Below, one piece after another: positions 52,201-63,175 of a DNA stretch of 64,000 nucleotides. The notes beneath the pieces were generated by a model. That model was given only the letters and a program-made list of their open reading frames with translations, made no database searches and was not told the origin of the DNA. How positions within the stretch are numbered: the first letter of the stretch is position 1; each line of letters begins with the position of its first letter. The stretch spans positions 496,001 to 560,000 of the forward strand of contig JAPJBO010000019.1 in the NCBI GenBank assembly GCA_030068145.1. The letters run 5' to 3'. A program made the position numbers and the translations under genes. Source of the DNA: Diplonema papillatum (lineage: Eukaryota; Euglenozoa; Diplonemea; Diplonemida; Diplonemidae).

Positions 52201-55200
52201 CTGGTCAACATGGCGCGGTTAACCTTCATCCGGCTGGGCGAATCCTTCGGGTACAAGCTGCCCCGCCGCATCACGCCGGACACCGTCGGCGCGTTGGACG
52301 ACATGGACGTCAGCTCTCTGCCGCTCACGCCGGAGGTCGACGAGAGCGCGCCGTACAAGTTCAAAGGCATCAAGTCGCAGGCCAACTTCGAGAACTACTA
52401 CATCGCGCTCACCTTCCACGCCATCATCTGCAACGAGCGGTCCGCCCGAAGGCACCTCAAGCACGGTCTCGAGTGGGACGTGGCCCCGTGTCTCGCGGCC
52501 AGAGGATACCTGCCGACCGCGTTAATGGTTCTCCAGGTCTGCTGTTTTTTCCCTTCCCCTCGCCCGCACGGAGTTTTACTCCTTACTTCTTTTTGTATAA
52601 GCAGCTGCGTTGTAGGAAATACTTGAGGAGGCTGCCAGCTGCAAAACATCAAAGGAGGCAAATGTGCCGTAGCCCACACGAAACACAGGTGAATCTGGGT
52701 TCAGTGGCGGGCGTAGGCGTTAAACAAAAACGACCCACTTTGTAGTTGTACTGTTTCTCCCCCTCTAGCCTCCTTCGAAGTAAGCACAAGGCAGCCCCTC
52801 GAGTATTTTTAGCCACATGCACTGTGTGAGGAAACTGAACCGCCCAAGTAGGACCTTCTGATCATGATCATTTGCTAATTTGCCACCTGAAAACACGTCC
52901 AGGATTTGGGTTCAGGTAGTGCGGTCACGCACACTCTAGTTTCCCACTCTACTTTATCCTACTCTCGCGGTGTACGGTTTTCACCAAACATGTAACGTTG
53001 GAGGAAATGAGAAATTTCGTCGCTGCAAACCGTGGCGTTTTCACTTGCATCCTGAATCCAGCTTTACGTAAAAACGATCAGGCACTGCGTTCAACAACAC
53101 ATAAAAACAACTCTCTTCCATCATCCTCATCATTACTCTTGTGGTTGTGGGCGTAGCGCTCTTATATCCCCTTTTCCCTACTCGTGTTGCTCTATTTTTT
53201 ACTTACAGCACGTGATAGGCACGCGGAAGAGAGGGCACCCCGCAGAAGTGTTTCCTTCAGCGAGTCAACGGGCGCTCTTTTTTCCGAAGCGGAGCGGGCA
53301 TGGGTCTAAATACGGCGACGCCGAACGCCACCCCCTCCAAACAGGGGGGTTTTACCCGTGTTGCAGTAACTTACACCCAGTCACCAGCCAGTGTGAACCA
53401 CTGTAACCTCTGTTACATCAATGTAACGGGAGTGAATTCTGGCCCGTTACATGGACGTAACAGTGTGGTTTTCCGTCAGATTTGTGTCGGTGACATTTGG
53501 GAAAACCCCTGTTGCATCAATGTAATGGGCCAAATTTGACGGAAAACCACTGTTACATCATGTGTACTCCGAGCGGGAAACGTGTATTCGACCGGCCCCC
53601 GAAGCACGACAACCACAACCGCGCAGCAACAAGCCGAGTACTTCCTGCAGCTGAAGTGGACGAACCTCGCGGTGGCGGCGAAGAAGAACGCGCTGACCTG
53701 CCTGAACGCGATGCAGGACAGCAACCCGGAGTACCTGCTGCAGTGGGTCACGACTGCGTGGTGCATCATCGCGGAGACGACGTCGGCGGACGAGAAGCAG
53801 AGCCTGTGGAACGAGGCGAAGGCGAAGCTCGCTGGGCGGGCTGCCGCGCGGCGGCCGCTGTCGTTCAGCCTCGACCCGCTCTTCGCGGTCGACGAGATCA
53901 CCGCCGCGGCCGCCGGCCGCGGCGCGCGCGTCGAGGTGAGCTTCCGGTGCGCGATCCCGCAGCGGGAGTGCATCGACTTCGTCGTGGTGTCCCTCGCCCC
54001 GAAGGACTGCCCCGAGAACGCGTTCAGCGTCTCCTGCGGACCGGGCGAGGGCCTCGTCGTCCCCGGCACAGAGGCTGAAAGCGTGACGTGCGTGCTCCTC
54101 GGCCACCCTTTCACCGCCGGCACCCACTTCGTCTCCTGGCTGCAGATCTCCGTCTGCGGCATCCTGTTCACACCCAACGAGCCGTTAACCTCAAAGCCAG
54201 ACCCGCCCAGCCCCCTGGCGGAAGACTGCGACGAACTGGCCGTCGGCCGCCGCTGGTCGACGTTCTCGCCCGTGCGCAGCGGGCCGCCGCCGCCGGGGCC
54301 GGCGTCGGTCAAAAACCCGCAGTTCGACCGGCTTTTAGTGCACGGCCCCAAACCGTCGCTGCGCCCGCTGTCGGAGGCGACGCCGCACGCGAGTCTCGTC
54401 GCGACGGCGGCGGCCGTCGAGCTGGTCATTCCCAAGTTCGAACCGATCATCACCATCAGCCTGTCCAGAGGCATCCAGCGCCGGGCGCCTGCCATCCACA
54501 AGCGGTGCGACGAGCGCGACGACGCGGCGCGGATCCTCGCTGAGATCGCGTCGTGCGACGAAGAGGCCGGCCTCTGCGGCAACCCCGACGACCGCGCGTC
54601 CGCGAAGCACGAACACCAGCACCACCCCCACCACGGGTTCGGGCAGCGGCTGCGCAGCCAGCGGCACCACCGCGGCGCCGCGCACAGGCCGGCGGCCGCC
54701 GCCACCGGCGGTCTCCCGCGGGGGCAGGCACCGGCGAGCACGTTCCTGGGCAGCCCGGTAAGCTCCTGCGGCGACCTCCCCTCCTTGGCGGAAGCCTCGG
54801 AGCAGAAAGCCTCGGAAGCCCCGGTGCCCGAAACTTCTGAAGCTTCAGAGCTCAAAATCTCCGAAGTTCCGGAGCCCAAAACCTCTCAAGCTTCGGAGCC
54901 CAAAACCTCTGAAGTTCCCGAGCCCAAGAACATTCAAACTTCGGAGTCCAACACCTCTGAAGTTCCGGAGCCCAAGACCTCTCAAGCTTCGGAGCCGAAT
55001 GCCTCTCCGGCAGCCCCGGAGCCCCAAGCGGCGAAGACCACCGAAAAGCAGGCCGCCGCTGGCGCGCCGTCGCTGTCCCCCGACGCCGACTCGCCGGCCC
55101 GCGCCGAAAGGCAGCCGCCGCCGGCGAAAGGCGGCGAAAAGGCGGAAGCCCCCGACCCCCACCAACCCGACGCGGCGGCGGCCGCCGGGAACTCGCCGAG

Positions 55201-58200
55201 GACCAGCGTCGCCAGCGACGCGACCGGCGGCGTCAACCCGGGCGACGACAGGCGCAGGTCTAGCGGGGCGGCGGGGAAGGGTGCTGGGACCGAGCTGGAG
55301 GTCAGCCAGGCGTCGTTCGTCGATCCCGCGGGCGGGCTGCCAACGCAAGGGTCGGGCGATGTGTTCGGCAAGGAGTCCGTGGACGGCAACCTCACCGAGC
55401 GGGATTCCGGCATCGCGTTGACCAAGCGCTTGGACTCGAAGGACTTCTCGCAGCTGATCCAGAACTGCTTCGGCACCGAAACGGCGCTGACGGAAACAAT
55501 GCTCGACGACGCGTCCGGGCGCGCGGCCGCGGTCCGACTCGCCTTCGATTCAGACGCGGCCAAACTGCACGGCAGCGGGAAGCACGGCGAAACCCAACCG
55601 TTGACTGCAAGCGCGTCTACCGCCGCGACGGATCGCCCGCGGGACCCCCCCCCGTCGGAGCACCTGTACAGGGACCGGTTGGAGTGCGTCGAGGTGTCGG
55701 CGGTGCTGCAGGAGAAGCTGCCGTGCTTTTCGAGCCCGTGCGACTCGCCGCTGTCCGAGTCGTGCCTCGCGCTGTCGGAGGACGACTTGGTGCACAGTTT
55801 TTCGAAGGCGTCGCAGGCGCCGTTCGTCCACCTGGTGCCGGTCGAAAACATGGTCTCGTGGCTGGTGCTGGACCTCCTCTCGCTGACCCACCCATCGCCG
55901 GACGACGTCACGCCGTACTGCACCCCCGAAGCCGCCGACATCACCGTCGCGGACGAGGAGCTGAAGACCTGCGTCATCTTCCCGCCATGCGGCGCGCCCC
56001 TCCCGTCTAGCCGCACCGCGGACGTCCTGCTCCAGTCCACGCTCCTCCCCAACGTCTTCGCCGTCGTGCCCACGACGCCCGCTGCGAACCAGCCGGGTGC
56101 CACCTGGTGCTTCACCGTGCCGTTGGCGCCGACTACTTGCAACAAACAACTCCGAGCTACGCTCATCCACTTACTCCCGGCCATAAAGGTATGCGTGGGT
56201 TCTACTACTCATAGTGCATGTGCAAAGCTTGAAAGTCCATGAACACGCCTCAACCGCAGAGGAGAAGTTGATAGTGATGAAGATGCTCTTACAATGGCAC
56301 GCTGGAGTGCAGTTAGCGGACTTTCAAGGAGACGTTTGCCATGCAGGAATGTTTCCGCGTCGTCTCCTCCGCCCACCAGCATCAAACATACATGAGAGCG
56401 GCCGCATTCTGCCCAAACGCTGAACTAGGATTTCCCCATTCACCCACCAGTGGTAGATTTTCAGCGCCTGAGGCTCTTCCTGGCGCGCCTTTGGGTTAAA
56501 AGGAGGGAGTTTGCAACTGCCACATCGAGTGGCCTCGCGAGGGTGGGGCGTCGCGCTCGGATTCGTTCCTCCCCTGAAATTGGCTGTAGGAAAGCAAACC
56601 GCACCAACTGCCGCAGGGATGCCGGCCGCAGATGATTGGATCCGTGCGACTGCTGCCTTGCCAGTTCACGCAGCCGTTCGCCTGCACTTGCCACACCCGA
56701 CGCACGGACGATTCCGTCGCTGTGCAGGTTTGCCGTTTCTCAAACATGCTTGTCATTCGACGTGCGTTTTCGAGCGTACTCAGATACTGCAGGGCATCGT
56801 TGAGTGGAAGCGATTGCGGGGAGTTGGAACCGTCAGCATACCCTAAAGCAGGACCGATCAGAAGGCGAAGCATGAATGCACCCTCTTGTTTCTATCGGTT
56901 CTGTCGACTGACTCAACTGTTCCCTCCAATCCGCCCTTCCATCACGATCTCTCCACCACTACACCTCTCCTGGATGACTCATAGTACACTTATGATTGCT
57001 AGCACTCGTGTTTACACCACTACTCGCGATGAGCCACCCCAACACCGCTTATCACACCACACTTACACTACTACTCGCGATGAGCCACCCCAACACCGCT
57101 TATCACACCACACGCGGACAGCTCACGTTCGAGAATCAGCTCACCGACGACGTCGAAATTGTACGGGTGAGGATACCCGACGTGACCGGGCAGTACGTTG
57201 TCGTCCGACGGCCCAGGCTTCGGAACGTCGTTCTGCAGCCCGACGAGCTTGCGGCGAGCGCCTGCGTCGTTAAAGACGTTGCCACCGGCCATCAACCCCG
57301 AAAGTATGACTTTTTCCCCCGCCTTGCCCCATGAAGCGGGTGCGAAAGTGCACCACAATTCGCGGCAAAAGGGACCAATGGCACCCGATTGACCTATTCT
57401 GTCAAATATCCGACGTCCACCGCTGTTTTGAAGCGACATGCTGTGGCATTTAGCGCCAGTCGGATGCAAGCTGGCTTCATCACAGGGTACAACGCCGTGG
57501 GAAAATGAAGCTCACTCGACAGCTAAAATCGAGAATTCAAATTTACCAAACCTCTAGACTCGGAAAATGACGTGTGCCTTCACTTGATATTTCCAGAGGG
57601 GGAGCACGAAAAGAAAAAGGCCGCTCCTGGTCCAGGAACGTGACGGTCTACCACAGCTTGCAAAGCTTGAGTCAGAGGCAGCACAGTGCCACAACCCCGT
57701 CCGCTCTGCCCTGTGGCTGACCGTCTCGACGAGCTTGTGTTTAGCGCAAGCGCCAAGCCCCAAGGTGCGCCACGCCTTGATGCTTTAGTTTGGGAAATCG
57801 GTAGCCACTTGACCCGTAGGCCCGTGGCTCTGCAGGACCGCCGAACACGTGAAGCTTGGCTCCCGTGTAGCAGGCTTTCCCTGGTACCAAGGGGAAGCAC
57901 GAAACAAAAAAATACAGGCTGAGCGTGGAAGTCCACTATCGACTCTCGGGGACGAACGAAGTGAACGTGTTCCTGCCGCCGCCCATCCAATGGGTGCCTC
58001 CGGTAACGACTTGCTTCGCGGCACAGGTGCAGTTTGGATGCGGATACAGAGAACAGATTACGATGGCGAAAGCGGTGAAATTCAACATCGTCGTCAGTGT
58101 CGACGACAAGGTCGACTTGTTGCGGCCGAGGATTGTATGGTCTGCGGTGTCGTTCGTGCCCGGCACGTGGCTTCTCATCGGCACGGGTAAAAAGAGAGTG

Positions 58201-58365
58201 GTCTTCACACACGCCGCGCGCACCGTGGCGTACTCTGTGCACTGCATACCTGTGTCAGAGGGCAACCTTACGCTTCCACACGTCAAGCTCGTCGACGTCG
58301 AAACGGATGCCGAGATCCCTGTTCGAATTCTCCAAAGCCAAGCCAGGATCCTGTGCGTCTCCTAA
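49261..58365 (+). CDS. TRAPPC10/Trs130-like TRAPPII subunit, paralogue 2 (five exons)
   Basis: Predicted 2187-residue paralogue of the gene at 31869. Exons: 49261-52536, 53627-56188, 56632-56727, 57122-57303 and 57918-58365 (TAA). All junction phases match copy 1; the second exon here equals exons 2 and 3 of copy 1. Conserved blocks include [75 protein letters not shown], a VQ|LTFENQ junction and GTWLLIGTGKKRVV. The first exon encodes about 420 residues more than its counterpart, mostly Ser/Asn/Gln/Pro/Gly low-complexity inserts, and exon 2 has an 8-residue SEVPEPKT-type repeat. ATG 49261 precedes the conserved KPRVLVYDEYH; the frame extends slightly upstream without an ATG. Family identity is inferred from domain pattern. 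Confidence 0.75.
52588..52815 (+). mobile_element. Repeat X, fullest copy, in intron 1 of TRAPPC10 copy 2
   Basis: From CTTTTTGTATAAGCAGCTGC to CAGCCCCTCGAGTATTTTT, about 228 bp. It is the best reference copy of the family because it lacks the hairpin insertion seen at 40904 and the deletion seen at 45886. Other pieces: 17877-17990 and 17284-17345. Confidence 0.8.
52820..52880 (+). repeat. Repeat Z, copy in intron 1 of TRAPPC10 copy 2
   Basis: TGTGAGGAAACTGAACCGCC, AAGTAGGACCTTCTGA and TCATTTGC match 36110-36157. It lies directly after repeat X here, whereas the other copy lies directly before repeat Y. Confidence 0.7.
53400..53560. repeat. GTTAC/GTAAC-rich inverted-repeat cluster
   Basis: GTAACAGTGTGGTTTTCCGT (53457) and ACGGAAAACCACTGTTAC (53539-53556) form inverted arms of about 26 bases around a ~50-base loop. 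Further GTTACAT and ATGTAAC words, such as GTTACATCAATGTAAC at 53411, add smaller palindromes. The cluster ends about 65 bp before the exon 2 acceptor. Confidence 0.75.
54800..55005. repeat. 24-bp in-frame repeats in TRAPPC10 copy 2
   Basis: About seven units of type GAAGTTCCGGAGCCCAAAAC + CTCT alternate with CAAGCTTCGGAGCC, encoding SEVPEPKT and SQASEPKT octapeptides. Length is a multiple of three, so the frame is preserved. Paralogue 1 lacks this segment. Confidence 0.85.
57018..57112. repeat. 51-bp direct duplication before a splice acceptor
   Basis: ACTACTCGCGATGAGCCACC, CCAACACCGCTTATCACACC and ACAC start at 57018 and again at 57069. The second copy ends about 10 bases before the acceptor CGGACAG|CTCACG of the exon at 57122. 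Confidence 0.85.
57598..57904 (+). mobile_element. SINE-like repeat W, copy 3, in the last intron of TRAPPC10 copy 2
   Basis: The element at 57612-57890 is flanked by GGGGGAGCACGAAA (57598-57611) and GGGGAAGCACGAAA (57891-57904), a 14-bp target duplication with one mismatch. The right duplication is followed within 13 bases by the splice acceptor ATACAG|G, so the insertion lies almost on the acceptor without destroying it. Confidence 0.85.
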
Positions 58366-61000
58366 ACCCTTTGCAAGGCCCTAGTCCCGTACCTGGTGTA
58401 AGTCTGTACCCACGTTCCTGTCTACCGTCCATTCGAGGACTGTACCCCGAACCTATCTCAAGCTACCACCCATTCCGCGGTAGCCTGTCAGCTGCGTTGA
58501 GTACCCTTGGCACTGCATACCAGGCCCAGAGCGCAGCATCCGCATAGTCAAGCTTCCCGGATGCTGAGGTCTCGTACATTTGCTACGATCCTTTCCCCCG
58601 GTGATCTGTCTGGTTCGCCGGTTACCCATGCTGGTAGCCCGCGGAGTCTTCGGCTGCTTGCTCCAAAGTAGTCGTCGGCACCGGAAAATAGCAACGGTGT
58701 GCATCGCACTCGGCGTGCCCCCCGTTGCGTACTCTACGTGCGCTGTGACCCGATGGACAGCCGTTGGTCATCGGACTGCCAACAGAGAGGGGGTACTTCG
58801 GCCGCGCATGCATGGGGTATGACTCAACTACTTTGAGGAGCCATACACCCAGGGAAGCAAACAAGTGCCCTGCGGCGCATTCCAGCGGCTTGGTCGTGTA
58901 TTCAAGAGCAGCTCCTGCTAGGAGGAAGGAACCACCGGCATGCTGAAGAGTACCACACTGTATACTTACGTCTGGCAGGCAGTCACCGCGTGTACTCCAC
59001 CTACAAAGCAGGTGTTCACTCAGAAAAACGATATCGCCCCGGAACCTACTGGTTCTGACAATTGGAGCTAGTGTGTGCGATTCGGCCACCTACAAAGCAG
59101 GTGTTCACTCAGAAAAACGATATCGCCCGGGAACCTACTGGTTCTGACAATTGGAGCTAGTGGGTGCGATTCGGCCATGGTGCTCATTGGGCAGCAATTC
59201 TGCAAGTCTGAAGAATGCCGGTCGGGCTTTCTCAGCGCCCGGATGGGTTCGATCGGCCAATTCGACGGAATTGACCGATCAATAAACCCGGTTTCAGCTG
59301 GGGGTGTCTGCGAAATAAACGGGAGCGGCGTGGTGCTCCTTCAGTAGCGGCGACTACACAGGCCAGCAAATCCCCAAAGCCCCGGGGACCAGCGTTTTAC
59401 GGACGATCAATCTGGACCGCATTTTCTTGGCCCGCCTCCCCTTGTTCGGCCCCTGATCGGATGTGTCCGTGGCTCGAAAACCCGAAAACGGTGCGGACAA
59501 AACACGGCACATACCATTTCCAGCACGTTCTTGCCCTAATTGAAGGTTAACCTGCAAGATACGATGCTCACCAACGATGGGAGGGTCTGCGAAGAAGGCC
59601 GAAACGGTACAACACTACCACGAAACGAAGCATGTCAGCGGCGAAGGTTATGGTTCATGCTGCATGCCCGGACGGGAGGAAAAACGAGAAGAACAGGGTA
59701 GGCAGTATCTGGCAACCAACCAAAGAACAATTTGTACGACGGAAAGGTTCACCATTTTTGTCGAATACCTACCATCCCCCGTGTTAAAGCAACTTCACTT
59801 TAGACCGTTTGTTATCTACATGACGTCGAACGCACTGAATGCATGCCAAGACGTACCAGACTTTATGAGACACGCCTGTAGGACATTCTAGTTGTGCTTA
59901 CGAATGCAGCTCAGAGGCACCAACAGAGTCAGGTAGCAGTGACCTTGGCACTCGCGCGCATGTACATCTCGTGCCAGCTGGGTCTACGCCAGTTTGAAAT
60001 CGCTTCGTGTCGGCAGCTTCTGAGATGACCAGCTGGCATCGGCAGGTCTCTCCGGGAACTGATCCCGTACGATCTGCCCTCTTCCGACTGCTGCGCGGAT
60101 GGAGAAGACGACTCGGCTGCTGAGACGAGACACACGATGCTCGAAGCCAACAACGCTTCACAGCTCTTTGCGATGTCGTCGAAGCGAAACAGGGTAGGAA
60201 CCGGCAAACCCTCGGAACAACAAGGCTCTTCAGTGAGTGCAAGCCGGGTCTACGGGTTGATGTCCCAGTGCTCTTGGAAAATCCCCCCATGTTTACGATA
60301 CCGGCTAGAAAAGGTATTGTAACCAAGGGGAGTAGGAATGTTGCTTCTACACGGGCAGTTTCGTTTCTAGTTTATGTTTTCAGCTTTTCCGCTTCCAACA
60401 TGAGAAACAAAGCTTTGAAAACTAGAATCGAACCTTCCGAAATTATGAAGACTTTTTTAAAGTAAAAGAACCCCCGGTAGGAGGTAATCAAGATATCGCT
60501 AACGAATTTGAAAACAAAGGAGGGGAGAAGAGAAGAACCGGAGTTGGGGCCTGCACTGATAAACGAAGCAACGGACAATCAGCATAAACAGAACGATGCA
60601 AACCATTATTCATTTGCGCGGATGGGGGGGAGCATTTTGGAAAAAGGAACCTTTTTCTTTTGAGTAAATTATGGATCATAAATATTGAACTAAAAGAGAG
60701 CTACATAGTCAAGTTGGTCAGACCGCCAAGAGCCTGCAGTACCGAACTCATTCACGCGAGACCATTTCTGACTTGGTCCGGGTTTCGCTTTGACATCCGA
60801 TCGGCGTCGGATTTGCGGCAATACCTTTTAAGTTGGGGTTCTCACAAGCACCCGCGAACTTTCGTGAACTACATACCACAAATGTGGCAGTTTGTCCGCA
60901 AAGTAGTTGAGCAAAGTTTTGTGCTTCGGGTAGCCACCTCTCTGGGAGGGGTTTTCTGTTCGTTGGCTTCGCTTGACTTTTCATGTGCACTGTTGCTCCG
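58366..61000. other. Gene-less region downstream of TRAPPC10 copy 2
   Basis: It contains a two-copy repeat (59001-59178) and AATAAA-type words at about 59280. The open frames are short and I cannot support a gene. GC content falls toward the right. Confidence 0.4.
59001..59178. repeat. Tandem duplication, 89-bp period
   Basis: CTACAAAGCAGGTGTTCACT and GAACCTACTGGTTCTGACAA occur at the same offset in both copies (starts 59001 and 59090) with very few differences. Confidence 0.95.
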
Positions 61001-61048
61001 GAAGTGATCCCTTCAGTACAAATGTACTATAAAGAACGAACCCGACCG

Positions 61049-61738
61049 CTAACCCCAACCAGCGCAAGCGTCTGCATTCTCTTGCGTTTGAAACTCCAAT
61101 AACTTAAACAAGGGCGAAGAGTCAAGCGTCTCCTGAGCTGAGTCACTTGTCTCTGCTTCCGGCAGCTCGAAGACTTCGGGCATCGCTTGCCCAAAGTGCC
61201 AGCTTCTCAGTGAGAAGTGGTCCTCTTCGTTTTTAAGTGCCAGTTGCAGTCGGAAAACGTTGGATCTTTCGCTTGTGTGGTGCCTGTTTTCGTTCTGAGA
61301 CATGGTCTCCTTCCATTTTATAAGCCCCGCTACATAATGATCAAGTCTGAGGCTGGGCATCGGAATAAATCCGGCTTCAGAAACTGGCGCCGTGAAATAC
61401 CGTCTTCGGAAATGTGTTGGATTTGTTTGAAGACGACCCTGCGGGGAACATTTGGATACTTCCCCGGAAAATTCGTTGTCACCTTTTTGTGTGCGTCCTT
61501 TACGATGTCGGCACAGCAGTCGCTGCTTTGCTGATCTCTCGGTGAACCGATCGATGTTGACGAACCAAAGGCCAAGAGAGTTGGTCATCGACATTAAGAG
61601 AAAGGAGGCTGGCTGCTCGTGGATAGGCTCACAGCCCACAGAAGTTGGCAATGCAGCTGTTTGCAGAAGAGGCTTGCGCGGATGGTGGAAACGACTGTGA
61701 GTTAGTGTTTGCACGCGAGAGGGGTGGGCCCGAATCAC
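61049..61738 (-). CDS. Hypothetical reverse-strand frame, 229 codons
   Basis: A long frame for this AT-richer region. The translated sequence has a varied composition without long Arg/Pro runs (for example LIKWKETMSQNENRHHTSER and PEVFELPEAETSDSAQET), more like coding DNA than the shadow frames elsewhere. The C-terminus is acidic. No family, signal peptide or membrane segment is recognised. Reverse-strand frames at 61976-62374 and 62679-62963 lie upstream in the same direction, and all three might be remnants of one gene or transposon. Support is weak. Confidence 0.3.
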   Translation of the reverse strand: MIRAHPSRVQTLTHSRFHHPRKPLLQTAALPTSVGCEPIHEQPASFLLMSMTNSLGLWFVNIDRFTERSAKQRLLCRHRKGRTQKGDNEFSGEVSKCSPQGRLQTNPTHFRRRYFTAPVSEAGFIPMPSLRLDHYVAGLIKWKETMSQNENRHHTSERSNVFRLQLALKNEEDHFSLRSWHFGQAMPEVFELPEAETSDSAQETLDSSPLFKLLEFQTQENADACAGWG

Positions 61739-61975
61739 ACCCGAAACGCGGGCGAACTACAACCGAAAACGCGTGCAAATCCACACCCGAAAAGCGGGTG
61801 TGACACCCGCTTTTTTAGCTCCAGCTTTAGGAGGGGCCTTTGGACCGGAAAAGTATTTGGATGGGAGACAATTTGGATGAAATGGCATTCCAAAATAATT
61901 CTGGCTGTTTTTCTATCCACTGAATTTCCGTAGACGGTAGAAAATTTGTTGTTGGTGAAACAAGTACCCCGCTAG

Positions 61976-62374
61976 TCAAGAATGCGCGAATATAGAGCCT
62001 ACCAAGGTACGCGCTATAGCGATAGACTGGACGGATCCCTCCGCTTGCAGGTCTCGATTTAATGATTCGTATACCAAAACCAACTTGCCTTTGCTTTTTA
62101 TCCTTGTTGTCCTTTCGCCCCTCCCAATCCTGTGCTCCCCCAAAACGCGTTGGGGGACACCCAGTAAGATTTCTCTGGCGGAGTGACACATCACCCGGCT
62201 GCGAGCAACATCCTCTCCTTTTTTTCCTCCACCGTACAAACCTGATTGACAGAAGCCAACTAGGTCGGTCGCGAACCATCGTTCTGGGGCATTGGCGATA
62301 TTTTCCCCATCGTTCCAGTCACACGTGGTGTGCATGTCATTTTCAAACGCTTTCAGATCACCCCGACAGCTCAC
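61976..62374 (-). other. Open reverse-strand frame, 132 codons
   Basis: The translated product begins MSCRGDLKAFENDMHTTC and ends in VQSIAIARTLVGSIFAHS. The composition is balanced, but no motif is recognised. It may belong with the frame at 61049-61738; no splice junction connecting them could be proposed with confidence. Confidence 0.2.
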
Positions 62375-63005
62375 CTGAAAATGACTCTTTTGTGTTCACA
62401 ACGAACATGCAGGAAATAAGGAAGCAAGACTACGCAAAAGTTTCTCAAACGACTTTGCAGTGTTCCCAAGATTGGATGGAAATCTTGGATTTAGCGATAG
62501 CCCCGGCCCTGTAAGTGGAGCCTTCGGGGCTACCGCGGCTCCGTATTTCTTCTGTTCCTTTCTGCACGTTGTGCCTGCAATGAAGAGTCAGCTTGGAGCT
62601 GCCACGAGCAAGAGGAATCCAATTGGTGAAACTACAGAATGTACAGCAGTGGCGAGTGGAATGTTACCCATTTTAACATCACTTCTGCCCAGTGTCGTGT
62701 AAGACTCGAAGTGACAGGACAAAGCCGCAACTGTCGACTCCCTTCTTGTAGAGGATTGGATCTTCCATCATGTCTTGCCGCACAGAACGATTCTGTTTGT
62801 CCGCCAGTTGCGATTCACAAGATTCGAGAAATCTGCTGCAGCCTGCGCAAAAGACAGGGAAATCAGCAGTCAACAAAAACGACCCGCAGCAGTCTTGCAG
62901 TTGTGTCGCTCCAGCCCGTCGAAGAAACACCTGGGCGGCGCTTCCGAGGACATTTGTATACAATCGCGGATCTGAGAAAAGTTTATCCGACGAGTGTATT
63001 TAAAG

Positions 63006-63175
63006 CTTGTACAGGGGGGGGGCCGAATAATAACAGATATTTGACACACGTCTGGTTGCCTAAAACCACTACCACTACTTAATCCTGCTACTGTTCGGCT
63101 ACCCGGAACTTTTTTTAGTGTTCGACAAATCGAATAATTACACAAGTGTTATTATTCGACCCCCCCCTTTACAAG
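63006..63175. mobile_element. MITE-like element, 170 bp with ~28-bp terminal inverted repeats
   Basis: The left end CTTGTACAGGGGGGGGGCCG + AATAATAACA and the right end TGTTATTATTCGACCCCCCC + CTTTACAAG are inverse copies with a few mismatches. The interior of about 110 bp has no frame. No clear target duplication was found. It is the only copy in the window. Confidence 0.7.
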
